Source of the DNA: Frigidibacter mobilis
GTDB taxonomy: Bacteria > Pseudomonadota > Alphaproteobacteria > Rhodobacterales > Rhodobacteraceae
Length of the DNA stretch: 64,000 bases
Assembly: GCF_001620265.1 (NCBI RefSeq)
Contig: NZ_CP012661.1
Location: 248,001 to 312,000, forward strand
Direction: 5' to 3'
Below are positions 1-8,510 of this stretch, piece by piece. The notes below the pieces were generated by a model that saw nothing but the letters and a program-made list of their open reading frames with translations, was not told the origin of the DNA and made no database searches. The position numbers were made by a program, and so were the translations under genes. Position 1 is the stretch's first letter. Each line of letters opens with the position of its first letter.

Positions 1-2
1 AT

Positions 3-1043
3 CTTTACATGGAGGGCGCGCCGGTCGCGCAGGCGCCGCGCAACGTGCTCAAGCGCCTCGTGGCCGAGGCCGCCGAGATGGGTCTCTGCGTCAAGACCGG
101 GATCGAGCCCGAGTTCTTCCTGATCTCGCCCGACGGGAAAGAGATTTCCGACGGCATGGATACCGCGGAAAAGCCCTGCTACGACCAGCAGGCGCTGATG
201 CGCCGCTATGACGTGATTGCCGAGATCTGCGGATATATGCTCGATCTGGGCTGGAAGCCCTACCAGAACGACCATGAGGATGCGAATGGCCAGTTCGAGA
301 TGAACTGGGAATATGACGATGTACTGGTGACGGCGGACCGGCACAGCTTCTTCAAGTTCATGGTGAAGTCGGTTGCCGAAAAGCACGGGTTGCGGGCGAC
401 CTTCATGCCCAAGCCGTTCCGCGGGCTGACGGGGAATGGCTGCCACGCGCATATCTCGGTCTGGGACAAGGACGGGCGCAATGCCTTCGCCGACAAGGCG
501 ATGCCGTTCGGTCTGTCGGCGGAAGGGCGGACGTTTCTGGGCGGGATCATGAAACACGCCTCGGCGCTGGCGGCGATCACCAATCCGACGGTGAACAGCT
601 ACAAGCGCATCAACGCGCCGCGGACGATCTCGGGCGCGACATGGGCGCCCAATACCGTCACGTGGACCGGCAACAACCGCACCCATATGGTGCGCGTGCC
701 GGGGCCGGGGCGGTTCGAGCTGCGCCTGCCCGATGGCGCGGTGAACCCGTACCTGCTGCAGGCGATCATCCTGGCGGCGGGGCTGGGGGGGATGCGCAGC
801 AAGGCCGATCCCGGGCGGCACCACGATATCGACATGTACCGCGAGGGGCATACGGTTACGGATGCGCCGAAGCTGCCGCTGAACCTGCTGGATGCGCTGC
901 GCGCCTATGAGGAGGATCCCGAGCTGCAGGCGGCGCTGGGGATCGAGTTCTCGGCGGCGTATCTGAAGCTGAAACATGCCGAGTGGAACACCTACACGGC
1001 GCAGTTCACCGCCTGGGAACACGACACCACGCTGGATATCTGA
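3..1043 (+). CDS. Type III glutamate--ammonia ligase family protein (GlnT or GmaS), 5'-truncated
   Basis: Glutamine-synthetase-fold ligase that joins ammonia, or methylamine in the GmaS subgroup, to the gamma-carboxyl of glutamate using ATP in the cytoplasm. The reading frame is open to the left edge, so the first ~90 residues of a ~435-residue type III enzyme are missing. Family motifs are clear: the NGCHAHISVW segment equivalent to the GS nucleotide/glutamate loop, the arginine-rich NNRTHMVRVP segment, and FELRLPDGAVNPYL near the C-terminus. The next gene on the same strand is purU. In methylamine-using Rhodobacterales, gmaS is found with tetrahydrofolate C1 genes, so GmaS is a real alternative to ammonia-specific GlnT. 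Sequence alone does not separate the two. Confidence 0.88.
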   Translation, partial: LYMEGAPVAQAPRNVLKRLVAEAAEMGLCVKTGIEPEFFLISPDGKEISDGMDTAEKPCYDQQALMRRYDVIAEICGYMLDLGWKPYQNDHEDANGQFEMNWEYDDVLVTADRHSFFKFMVKSVAEKHGLRATFMPKPFRGLTGNGCHAHISVWDKDGRNAFADKAMPFGLSAEGRTFLGGIMKHASALAAITNPTVNSYKRINAPRTISGATWAPNTVTWTGNNRTHMVRVPGPGRFELRLPDGAVNPYLLQAIILAAGLGGMRSKADPGRHHDIDMYREGHTVTDAPKLPLNLLDALRAYEEDPELQAALGIEFSAAYLKLKHAEWNTYTAQFTAWEHDTTLDI

Positions 1044-1117
1044 TCGGCCGATCCCGGCTTTTCGTGCGGCGACCGGCAGGTCGCCGCCCCTTCCCCCTGT
1101 TTGCATGGAGTGTGCGC

Positions 1118-2002
1118 GTGCCGCATTATGTTCTGACCGTCACCTGCCCCTCGCGCCGCGGGATCGTCGCGGCGATTTCGGGCTTCCTGGCCGATCAGGG
1201 CTGCAACATCACCGATAGTGCCCAGTTCGACGATCTGGAGACCGGGCAGTTCTTCACCCGCACCACCTTCACCAGCGAAACCGGCGCCACGCTCGCTGCG
1301 CTGACCGAGGCCTTTGCCGCGGTGGCGGAGCCGTTCGGGATGGACTGGGCGATCCACGATGCCGCGCACCGGGTCAAGGTGCTGCTGATGGTGTCGAACT
1401 TCGGCCATTGCCTCAATGACCTGCTCTACCGCTGGCGCATCGGCGCGCTGCCGATCGAGATCGTGGGGGTGGTGTCGAACCACCTGACCTACCAGAAGCT
1501 GGTGGTGAACCATGACATTCCCTTCCACCTCATCAAGGTGACGAAGGAGAACAAGCCCGAGGCGGAGGCGCGGCTGCTGTCGCTGGTCGAGGAAACCGGC
1601 GCCGAACTGGTGGTGCTGGCGCGCTACATGCAGGTGCTGTCGGATGCGCTCTGCCGCAGGATGGCGGGGCGGATCATCAATATCCACCACTCCTTCCTGC
1701 CCAGCTTCAAGGGCGCCAACCCCTACAAGCAGGCCTTCACGCGGGGGGTGAAGCTGATCGGGGCCACGGCGCATTACGTCACCGCCGATCTCGACGAGGG
1801 CCCGATCATCGAGCAGGACACGGTGCGCATCACCCATGCCCAGAGCCCCGAGGATTATGTCAGCCTCGGCCGGGATGTAGAGGCGGCCGTGCTGAGCCGC
1901 GCCATCCACGCCCATATCCACCACCGGGTGTTCCTGAACGGCAACAAGACCGTGGTGTTCCCCGCCTCGCCGGGCAGCTATGCCAGCGAGAGGATGGGTT
2001 GA
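1118..2002 (+). CDS. purU: Formyltetrahydrofolate deformylase
   Basis: Hydrolyses 10-formyl-tetrahydrofolate to formate and tetrahydrofolate, balancing the C1 pool. The 294-residue product has an N-terminal ACT domain (about 1-80) and a C-terminal formyltransferase fold (about 95-285). The catalytic region contains HHSFLPSFKGANPYKQA (His at ~190-191) and the DLDEGPIIEQD motif. I chose a GTG start at 1118 because a GGAG lies at 1107-1110, 7 nt upstream, and because the protein then starts directly with the ACT strand (VPHYVLTV). A longer frame from 983 overlaps the upstream ligase and has no ribosome site. Placed 74 nt after the GS-family gene, it may serve formate release during methylated-amine oxidation. 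Confidence 0.95.
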   Translation: MPHYVLTVTCPSRRGIVAAISGFLADQGCNITDSAQFDDLETGQFFTRTTFTSETGATLAALTEAFAAVAEPFGMDWAIHDAAHRVKVLLMVSNFGHCLNDLLYRWRIGALPIEIVGVVSNHLTYQKLVVNHDIPFHLIKVTKENKPEAEARLLSLVEETGAELVVLARYMQVLSDALCRRMAGRIINIHHSFLPSFKGANPYKQAFTRGVKLIGATAHYVTADLDEGPIIEQDTVRITHAQSPEDYVSLGRDVEAAVLSRAIHAHIHHRVFLNGNKTVVFPASPGSYASERMG

Positions 2003-2053
2003 CAGAAGGGAGGGGGCCGTCTGCCCCCTCTTGGCGCGTGCCGCGCCAATTCA

Positions 2054-2133
2054 CCCCCGAGGATATTTCGGACAAGGCAAAGGGGGCAGACCCGCTTCCC
2101 CCCTTTGCCTTGTTGCAAATATCCCGCGGGGGG
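2054..2133. repeat. Nested intergenic palindrome between purU and the MORN gene
   Basis: An inner perfect 14-bp stem (2073-2086 with 2099-2112, 12-nt loop) sits inside an outer imperfect inverted repeat, cccccgaggatattt (2054-2068) against aaatatcccgcgggggg (2117-2133). It lies between two convergent genes, so it may act as a bidirectional transcription terminator, or it may be one copy of a dispersed REP-like element. I found no second copy in this window. Neither arm is followed by a strong T-run. Confidence 0.6.
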
Positions 2134-2187
2134 AGTCCGAAGGACGCCAGTCCGCAGGACGGGGGGCGCGAAGCCCCCCTTGCGCGG

Positions 2188-3681
2188 TCAGTTCGCCGGT
2201 GCTTCGGCGGGCGTTTCGACCGGGGCTTCCCCGGTCGGCGCGGGCGCCTCCTCGGCCAGGGCGCCATTGTCCCAACGGCCGGTCGCGGTCTGGCCGCTGG
2301 CGTAGCGCATGGTGCCCTCGCCCTGGCGCTTGCCCTTGACGAAGCTGCCCTCGTAGACATCGCCATTGCCATAGGTGGCGGTGCCGCGACCGTCGATCTC
2401 GCCGGCGCGCCAGCCGCCGACATAGCGGAAGCCGCCCGGCATGGTGATGGTGCCCTCGCCCTCGCGCTGGCCGGCGACGAAACCGCCCTCGTAGACGGTG
2501 CCGTCGGCATAGGTCGCGGTGCCCTGCCCGTGGCGCTGGCCGTCCTGCCAGTCGCCGTCATAGACATAGCCGTCGGGATAGGTCATGCGGCCGCGGCCGT
2601 GGTTCTTGCCGGCCAGGAAGCTGCCCTCGTAGACGAGGCCATTGGCGTAGCGGGCCACCCCCTCGCCCTCGATCACGCCCGCCTTCCAGCCGCCTTCATA
2701 GGTGGAGCCGTCGGGATAGGTGATCTTGCCGGTGCCGTCCTGCAGGTCGGCCTTGAAGCTGCCCTCGTAGACGGAGCCGTCGGGATAGGTGGCGCGGCCG
2801 CTGCCCTCGATGCGGCCCTCCTGCCAGTCGCCGTCATAGACATAGCCGTCGGCGCCGCGGAAGCTGCCCTTGCCGTGGCGCTTGTCGGCCAGGAAGCCGC
2901 CCTCGTAGACATCGCCATTGGCATAGGTGACGCGGCCCTCGCCCTGGCGCTGGCCATTGGCCAGCGGGCCTTCATAGACATCGCCATTGCCCTGCGTCAG
3001 CTTGCCGATGCCGTTGATCTGGCCTTCGCGCCAGGCGCCCTCGTAGACCAGCCCGTCGGCCATGCGCAGCACGCCTTGCCCGGCGCGCTGGCCGCGCATC
3101 ACGTCGCCCTCGTAGACGGCACCGTCGGGATAGGTGATCCTGCCCTTGCCCTCCTTGACGCCCATCACCCAGTCGCCCTCGTAGCGATAGCCGCCGGGGC
3201 TTTCCATCACGCCCTTGCCGTGATGCAGCGCCTTGACGAAGCCGCCGGTATAGCTGGTACCATTGGCATAGCGGGCGGTGCCCTCGCCCTCGATCTCGCC
3301 CATCACCCAGTCGCCCTCATAGGTGCCGCCATCGGCGAAGGTGATCTTGCCCTTGCCCTGGGGCTTGCCGGCGACGAACTGGCCTTCGTAGACCGAGCCG
3401 TTGGGGAAGCGCGCCACCCCGTCGCCGAGGATCTCGCCATCGACCCAGTCGCCGGAATATTCATAGCCGCTGGGGAGGCGGTAGGTGCCGCGCCCGTGCT
3501 GGCGTCCATCCTTGAAGGTGCCCTCATAGACGCCGCCATCTTCGTACTGCTTGGTCGCCACCGCCTGCGCAAGGGCTGCGCCCGCGCCCAGCAACACTGT
3601 GGCGGCGAGGGCTGCGCCCAGAGCCCTCCGCCCGCGTTTCGCCGTGCTTGTCCTGGTCATGGCCGATGCTTTCGCCGTCAT
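2188..3681 (-). CDS. Secreted MORN-repeat protein
   Basis: A 497-residue protein made almost entirely of MORN repeats (consensus YEG-x-a/w-x-x-G-x-x-x-G-x-G-x-x-x-y-x-G). An N-terminal basic stretch and hydrophobic segment (about residues 19-38, ending AAALAQA-like) looks like a signal peptide or anchor. From about residue 45 I count 18 units of exactly 23 residues plus a degenerate nineteenth (ATGRWDNG), then a Pro/Ala/Glu tail. MORN arrays form elongated beta-hairpin sheets that bind lipids or proteins; the role here is unknown. The ATG at 3681 has gcaggagac about 12 nt upstream; an ATG seven codons in is the alternative. The gene is transcribed toward purU and is divergent from nadE. Confidence 0.9.
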   Translation of the reverse strand: MTAKASAMTRTSTAKRGRRALGAALAATVLLGAGAALAQAVATKQYEDGGVYEGTFKDGRQHGRGTYRLPSGYEYSGDWVDGEILGDGVARFPNGSVYEGQFVAGKPQGKGKITFADGGTYEGDWVMGEIEGEGTARYANGTSYTGGFVKALHHGKGVMESPGGYRYEGDWVMGVKEGKGRITYPDGAVYEGDVMRGQRAGQGVLRMADGLVYEGAWREGQINGIGKLTQGNGDVYEGPLANGQRQGEGRVTYANGDVYEGGFLADKRHGKGSFRGADGYVYDGDWQEGRIEGSGRATYPDGSVYEGSFKADLQDGTGKITYPDGSTYEGGWKAGVIEGEGVARYANGLVYEGSFLAGKNHGRGRMTYPDGYVYDGDWQDGQRHGQGTATYADGTVYEGGFVAGQREGEGTITMPGGFRYVGGWRAGEIDGRGTATYGNGDVYEGSFVKGKRQGEGTMRYASGQTATGRWDNGALAEEAPAPTGEAPVETPAEAPAN

Positions 3682-3985
3682 GGTCCTGCCCGTCTCCTGC
3701 GTCCGTCAGACTGTTTCCAGCGCCGCATCTGGCTGCCACGGCGCCGCGAGGCGGGCGCCGGGTGGCGGGTGCGGGTGCCGCCAAGACCCTAGTTGCCCCC
3801 CCGCCGGCTGACAAGCATTTGCGGCGCAGGGGCGCCCCTCTGCGCGCCGTTCTGCGCGGGCTCTCACCGATGCGCGATGTCCCGCGCGGGCTTTCCTGCG
3901 CGCGCGGTTCTGCTAAGACATTTGCAGATGCAGAACGATGGCCCTGGGGCCATCCTATCGCCAGCCTATCAGGAGTGGTCCGCGC
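3682..3985. other. Intergenic region, divergent promoters expected
   Basis: About 300 bp between the divergent MORN gene and nadE. I see no gene, no convincing sigma-70 hexamer pair and no strong hairpin. The only clear signal is the nadE ribosome site AGGAG at 3971-3975. Promoters for both genes should lie here. Confidence 0.5.
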
Positions 3986-5644
3986 ATGGCCGAGAGATTC
4001 CGCCTGTCCCTTGCCCAGTTGAACGCCACCGTTGGCGCGATCGAGGCCAATCTGGCCAAGGCCAGGGCGGCCTGGGAGGTGGGGCGCGCGGCGGGGGTGG
4101 ACATGGTTGCGCTGCCGGAAATGTTCGTGACCGGCTACCAGACGCAGGATCTTATCCTGAAGCCGGCCTTCACCGCCCATGCCATGCGCGCGGTGGAAGC
4201 GCTGGCGCTGGACTGTGTGCAGGGCCCGGCGCTCGCCATCGGCGCGCCGTTCCGGGATGAGAGCGGGCTTTACAACGCCTATTGGGTGCTGTCGGGCGGC
4301 AAGGTGGTGGCGCGGGCGCTGAAGCACCATCTGCCCAACGATGACGTGTTCGACGAGGAACGGCTGTTCGCCTCGGGCCCCGTGTCCGGGCCCTACCGGA
4401 TCGGGCCGCTGCGCATCGGCTCGCCGGTCTGCGAGGATGGCTGGTATGACGACGTGACCGAGACGCTGGCCGAGACCGGGGCGGAGATGCTGCTGATCCC
4501 GAACGGCTCTCCCTATCGGCGCCACAAGCTCGACCTGCGGATGAACCACATGGTCGCGCGCGGGCTGGAGACGGGGTTGCCGCTGGTCTACCTCAACATG
4601 GTGGGCGGGCAGGATGACCAGGTGTTCGACGGCGCCAGTTTCGTGCTGAACCCCGGCGGCGAGGTGGCCCTGATGCTGCCGCCCTTCGAGGAGGCGCAGC
4701 AGGAGGTGGTGTTCGAGCGGGGCGGCGAAGGCTGGCGGGCGCTGGCGGGCCCGCGCGCGCCGCAGCCCGATGCCTGGGAACAGGATTATCACGCAATGGT
4801 GCTGGCCCTGCGCGACTATCTTGGCAAGTCGGGCATCGCGCGGGTGCTGCTGGGACTGTCGGGCGGGATCGATTCGGCGCTGGTGGCGGCGATTGCCGCC
4901 GATGCCATCGGGCCGGGCAATGTGCGCGGCGTGATGCTGCCCTCGCGCTTTACCTCGCAGGGCTCGCTGGATGATGCCGCCGATGTGGCGGGGCGGCTGG
5001 GGATCGCGCTCGACACGCTGCCGATCACCGGCCCGCAGGAGGCGGTGGGCGCGGCGCTGGCGCCGTTCTTTGCGGGAACCGAGCCGGGGATCGCCGAGGA
5101 GAACATCCAGTCGCGCCTGCGCGGCCTGCTGCTGATGGCGCTGTCGAACAAGGGCGGCGAGATGCTGCTGACCACCGGCAACAAGTCGGAAATGGCGGTG
5201 GGCTATGCCACGATCTATGGCGACATGGCGGGCGGCTACAACCCGATCAAGGATCTCTACAAGACCCGGGTGTTCGAGACCTGCCGCTGGCGCAACCTGA
5301 ACCACCGGCCCTGGATGCTGGCCCCGGCGGGCGAGGTGATCCCGCCCGCGATCATCGACAAGCCGCCAAGCGCCGAGCTGCGTGAGGGCCAGAAGGACGA
5401 GGACAGCCTGCCGCCCTATGCGGTTCTGGACGCGATCCTGGAGGCGCTGGTGGAGGAGGAGAAATCGGTGCCCGAGATCGTGGCGATGGGGTTCGACCGC
5501 GCCACGGTGAAGCGGGTCGAGGGGCTGCTATACGGCGCCGAATGGAAGCGCTTCCAGTCCGCCCCGGGCACAAGGCTGACGACGCGGGCCTTCTGGCTCG
5601 ACCGGCGCTATCCCATCGTGAACCGCTGGCGGGACGGGGGATGA
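3986..5644 (+). CDS. nadE: Glutamine-dependent NAD(+) synthetase
   Basis: Last step of NAD biosynthesis: amidation of nicotinate adenine dinucleotide with ATP, using ammonia released from glutamine. The 552-residue protein has an N-terminal nitrilase-type glutaminase domain whose Glu-Lys-Cys triad is visible at about E45 (VALPEMF), K113 (LKHHLPNDDVFDE) and C149 (SPVCEDGWYDD). A C-terminal synthetase domain carries the PP-loop SGGIDSA at about 292-298. The ATG at 3986 has AGGAG at 3971-3975; a longer frame starting at 3938 lacks one. Length matches the two-domain bacterial family. The window also encodes nadD (46392), but the two are not linked. Confidence 0.97.
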   Translation: MAERFRLSLAQLNATVGAIEANLAKARAAWEVGRAAGVDMVALPEMFVTGYQTQDLILKPAFTAHAMRAVEALALDCVQGPALAIGAPFRDESGLYNAYWVLSGGKVVARALKHHLPNDDVFDEERLFASGPVSGPYRIGPLRIGSPVCEDGWYDDVTETLAETGAEMLLIPNGSPYRRHKLDLRMNHMVARGLETGLPLVYLNMVGGQDDQVFDGASFVLNPGGEVALMLPPFEEAQQEVVFERGGEGWRALAGPRAPQPDAWEQDYHAMVLALRDYLGKSGIARVLLGLSGGIDSALVAAIAADAIGPGNVRGVMLPSRFTSQGSLDDAADVAGRLGIALDTLPITGPQEAVGAALAPFFAGTEPGIAEENIQSRLRGLLLMALSNKGGEMLLTTGNKSEMAVGYATIYGDMAGGYNPIKDLYKTRVFETCRWRNLNHRPWMLAPAGEVIPPAIIDKPPSAELREGQKDEDSLPPYAVLDAILEALVEEEKSVPEIVAMGFDRATVKRVEGLLYGAEWKRFQSAPGTRLTTRAFWLDRRYPIVNRWRDGG

Positions 5645-5731
5645 GCGGGGCGGGGCGCCGAGGGAACTTCACCTGACCGGCGGGCGTTGCCGAAGGCAAC
5701 ATCCCCGCAGAGCAACCGGCAGGAGCCCCCC

Positions 5732-6325
5732 ATGACCACCCCCAGGATCGCCGTCATCTTCTACACCACCTATGGCACCAACCATGCCATCGCGCTCGCC
5801 GCCGCCGAGGCGGCCAGGGCCGCGGGGGCCGAGGTGCGCCTGCGCCGGGTGAAGGAAACCGCGCCCGCGGAAGTTGTCGCGGGGCAGGACGCCTGGAAGG
5901 CGCAGCTGGAGAAGATGGCCGATATCCCCGAGGTCTCGCAGGACGACATGGAATGGGCCGAGGGTTATTTCTTCTCGGCCCCGACCCGCTATGGCGTTGT
6001 CGCCAGCCAGATGCGCGCCTTCATCGACACGTTGGGCGGGCTGTGGTCCAAGGGCAAGCTGGCCGACAAGCCGGTGACGGCGACGACCAGCGCCGGCAAC
6101 CTGCATGGCGGGCAGGAAACCACGCTCATCAGCCTCTACACCACCTTCATGCACTGGGGCGCGATCCTGGTGCCGCCGGGCTATACCGGGCAGGCGGTCT
6201 ATGATGCGGGCGGCAACCCCTATGGCTATTCGGCCAAGGCGGGCGAGTTCGACGAGGTGGGCCGCGCCGCGGTCGCCCATCAGGCAACGCGGCTGGTGGC
6301 GTTTACCCGCAAGCTGGCGGGCTGA
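5732..6325 (+). CDS. wrbA: WrbA-type NAD(P)H:quinone oxidoreductase
   Basis: FMN-dependent flavodoxin-like enzyme that reduces quinones by two electrons, limiting redox cycling. The 197-residue length is typical of WrbA. The N-terminal beta1-loop [12 protein letters not shown] is the FMN-phosphate site. [18 protein letters not shown] and the [13 protein letters not shown] region are the conserved WrbA flavin loops, and [13 protein letters not shown] is the characteristic late motif. The ATG at 5732 follows AGGAG (5721-5725) by 6 nt, better than the frame opening at 5687. It stands 87 nt after nadE; a 6-bp hairpin (5686-5700) lies between. Confidence 0.95.
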   Translation: MTTPRIAVIFYTTYGTNHAIALAAAEAARAAGAEVRLRRVKETAPAEVVAGQDAWKAQLEKMADIPEVSQDDMEWAEGYFFSAPTRYGVVASQMRAFIDTLGGLWSKGKLADKPVTATTSAGNLHGGQETTLISLYTTFMHWGAILVPPGYTGQAVYDAGGNPYGYSAKAGEFDEVGRAAVAHQATRLVAFTRKLAG

Positions 6326-6395
6326 CCCCGGGCGTCATGAAAGCTGCATCGGCGGTCGCTAGGCTGGGTCATCCATCGAACCCAGGAGACCACCG

Positions 6396-7328
6396 ATGCG
6401 CCGCCTTGCCGCCCTATTGACCCTGCTCTCTGCTGCCCCTGCGGGCGCCGAGACGCTGACCGTGATGAGCTTCAACATCTGGGGCGGCGGCGGCAACGAG
6501 GGCAAGGACATCTCGCAGACCGTCGCCGCGATCCGGGCCTCGGGCGCCGATGTGGTGGGGGTGCAGGAAACCCGGCTGGAGGGCGAGGCCTGCACCGCCG
6601 ACGCCTGCCCGCCCACCGGCGCCTCGGTCGCGGCGGCCATTGCCGCGGCGCTTGGCTGGCACGTGCATGACCAGACTGCCGAAAACCCTGCGCTCTGGGC
6701 CAATGCCGTCATCAGCCGCTATCCGATCGGCGCGGTCAGCGCCAACGATCTGGGGGTGCAGCTTGACGTGAACGGAACCCCGGTCTGGCTGTTCAACATC
6801 CACCATGATGACGAGCCCTATCAGCCCTATCAGGTGCTTGGCATCGAATATGGCCCCGCGCCCTTCGTGAAGACCGCGGCCGAGGCGGAAGGCTTTGCCC
6901 GCGACACCCGCGGCCCGGCAATGGACCTGCTGATGGCCGACATGGCCGTCGCGGGGGATGCCGTCACGCTGGTGACCGGCGATTTCAACGAACCCTCGTA
7001 CCTGGACTGGACGCCGGAGGCCGTTGCCGCCGGGCAGCAGCCGCTGGCGGTGATGTGGCCGACAACCCTGCGGCTGACCGAGGCGGGCTTCACCGATGCC
7101 TATCGCGCGGTCTATCCCGATCCGGTGGCGAAACCGGCCTTCACCTGGACACCGATGGGCGACGAGGCCGACCCAGAGGACCACCCCGACCGCATCGACT
7201 TCGTCTTCGTGCGGGGCGCCAGGGTGACGGCAGCCAGCATCGTTGGCGAGACCGGCCCGCGCAGCGATATTGCGCTGGATCCCTGGCCCGCCGATCACCG
7301 CGCCGTAGTGGCGACCATCGCGTTCTGA
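6396..7328 (+). CDS. Secreted endonuclease/exonuclease/phosphatase (EEP) family hydrolase
   Basis: A 310-residue metal-dependent phosphodiesterase-fold protein. An 18-residue signal peptide (basic MRRL, hydrophobic core, AGA before ETLTV) predicts periplasmic or extracellular location. The EEP catalytic residues are present: Asn in MSFNIWGGG, Glu in VGVQETR, the Asp/Asn pair in VTGDFNEPSYLD, and the terminal Asp-His in WPADHRAVVA; DRIDFVFVRG is the usual pre-terminal strand. The substrate (nucleic acid, phospholipid or sugar phosphate) cannot be told. AGGAG lies 8-9 nt before the ATG. The gene converges on pfkB, only 6 nt away. Confidence 0.88.
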   Translation: MRRLAALLTLLSAAPAGAETLTVMSFNIWGGGGNEGKDISQTVAAIRASGADVVGVQETRLEGEACTADACPPTGASVAAAIAAALGWHVHDQTAENPALWANAVISRYPIGAVSANDLGVQLDVNGTPVWLFNIHHDDEPYQPYQVLGIEYGPAPFVKTAAEAEGFARDTRGPAMDLLMADMAVAGDAVTLVTGDFNEPSYLDWTPEAVAAGQQPLAVMWPTTLRLTEAGFTDAYRAVYPDPVAKPAFTWTPMGDEADPEDHPDRIDFVFVRGARVTAASIVGETGPRSDIALDPWPADHRAVVATIAF

Positions 7329-7334
7329 GCTTTC

Positions 7335-8312
7335 TCACACCTCGCTCAGCACGACCCGCTTCAGCAGCCGCGCCGCCTCGGCGCGGGTGCAAAGCCTTGT
7401 GGCGTCGGTCATCACCGCCGAGGCGGCGGCGGCCGATCCCTTGCAGAGCGCGGCCCCGGCATCCTCGCCGCGCGCCAGCGCGAGGGTGAAGGCGCCCAGG
7501 AAGCTGTCCCCGGCGCCCACGCTGCTGACCACCGGCACCGCCACGCCCGAGGCGTGCAGGCGCAGGGCCGCGGTCGCCAGCGTGCTGCCATCGCCGCCGC
7601 GGGCCACGATCACCATGCCGGCGACGCCGCTGCGCACCAGCCCTTGCGCGAAATCGGCGCTGTCCGCGCGGGTGGGCAGCGGGTGGCCGGCCAGATCCTC
7701 GGCTTCCTCGGTATCCATCCGCAGCGCGAAGAGCGGCGCCTCATGCAGGCTCGCCGCCCGCCGCAGCGCCGCGCCCGAGGTGTCGAGCATCAGCCGCGCC
7801 CGGCGCCGGGCCAGCCGCCGCGACAGTTGCGCGGGAAAGTCGTCGGGCAGGCCGGGCGGCTGGCTGCCGCTGAGGATGACGATGCCGCCGGGCAGGGCCG
7901 CCGCGGCTATCGCCGTCAGCGCGGCAGCGGCGCGGGCGCGGGTCCAGGCCGGGCCGGGCAGCATCAGCCGGTATTGCCCGCCGGTGCTGCGGTCGGTGAC
8001 GGCCAGCGATTGCCGTGTCTCGCCCGGCCCCTCGAAGGGCGCCAGCGGTACCCGTTCGGCCTCCAGCAGGCGCAGCAGGGTCTGCCCCGTCGGGCCGGCC
8101 GCCGCGACGAAGGCGGTGGCGCTGCCGCCCAGGATGCGGATCGCGCGGGCGACGTTGATGCCGCCGCCGCCGGGGTCCAGCGTCGGCGCCTCGCAGCGCA
8201 GCTTGGGGCCCGGCCGCACCTCGGCCGCCGAGGTGGCAAGGTCGAGCGAAGGGTTCAGAGTGACGGTCAGGATCTGCGGCGCGGCAGGGGGCGCGGAAAG
8301 GGGCAAGGGCAT
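7335..8312 (-). CDS. pfkB: PfkB-type 6-phosphofructokinase (ribokinase family)
   Basis: ATP-dependent sugar-phosphate kinase of the ribokinase fold, 325 residues. It aligns by eye with E. coli PfkB throughout: LTVTLNPSLDLA near the N-terminus, LRCEAPTLDPGGGGINVARA, the ISGSQPPG-like SGSQPPGL loop and the anion-hole/catalytic SSVGAGDSFLGAF (Asp269). The conserved late TRLC also matches. Other PfkB members (1-phosphofructokinase, tagatose-6-phosphate kinase) remain possible. The start is the ATG at 8312; ribosome site weak. The upstream region carries a CtrA-type box at 8383-8397, within range of this promoter. Confidence 0.85.
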   Translation of the reverse strand: MPLPLSAPPAAPQILTVTLNPSLDLATSAAEVRPGPKLRCEAPTLDPGGGGINVARAIRILGGSATAFVAAAGPTGQTLLRLLEAERVPLAPFEGPGETRQSLAVTDRSTGGQYRLMLPGPAWTRARAAAALTAIAAAALPGGIVILSGSQPPGLPDDFPAQLSRRLARRRARLMLDTSGAALRRAASLHEAPLFALRMDTEEAEDLAGHPLPTRADSADFAQGLVRSGVAGMVIVARGGDGSTLATAALRLHASGVAVPVVSSVGAGDSFLGAFTLALARGEDAGAALCKGSAAAASAVMTDATRLCTRAEAARLLKRVVLSEV

Positions 8313-8382
8313 ATCCAGACGGGAAAGCGGCGGAGGGCGGCGCGGTGGAGAATGCGGAGATTTCTACTCAAGGGCAATGCCG

Positions 8383-8397
8383 TTAACACTTCGTTAA
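8383..8397. promoter_or_regulatory. CtrA-type box TTAA-N7-TTAA
   Basis: The sequence TTAACACTTCGTTAA matches the full alphaproteobacterial CtrA consensus TTAA-N7-TTAA and reads acceptably on both strands. It is 71 nt upstream of the pfkB start codon and about 60 nt before the stem of an orphan terminator on the plus strand. I found no other exact copy in the window; 51874-51887 is a TTAA-N6-TTAA near miss. Confidence 0.5.
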
Positions 8398-8399
8398 CC

Positions 8400-8490
8400 C
8401 TTTTCGGCAAGGGTCTGGAGCACGCCACTCACGCTATGTGTGTTGTAACAAGTTCAGCGGCCCCGCCTTGCGCGGGGCCGCCGTTTTGTC
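8400..8490 (+). ncRNA. Candidate small RNA ending at an orphan intrinsic terminator
   Basis: The plus strand between the divergently placed CtrA-type box and the strong terminator at 8457-8487 contains no credible reading frame (the only ATG frame is six codons, MPLTLR). A terminator with no upstream plus-strand gene is a classic sign of a small RNA of about 60-100 nt. No convincing -10 hexamer was found, so the 5' end is undefined. Confidence 0.25.
8457..8487 (+). terminator. Rho-independent terminator on the plus strand
   Basis: Perfect 10-bp GC stem, gcggccccgc (8457-8466) with gcggggccgc (8472-8481), a 5-nt loop and a short T-run (cgttttgtctt) on the plus side. In the minus direction no T-run follows, so it is unlikely to serve the MBL gene at 8511. 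Confidence 0.7.
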
Positions 8491-8510
8491 TTGGGAACGC
8501 CGCTCTGCGC

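Noticed and set aside
9..1043. GlnA, the main glutamine synthetase
   Set aside because: Motifs and spacing fit the shorter type III family; GlnA-type adenylylation site is absent.
1999..3792. 597-codon open frame on the plus strand
   Set aside because: It is the antisense of the MORN gene. Repeats with a fixed period and GC-rich codons keep the opposite strand open; no family motif is seen.
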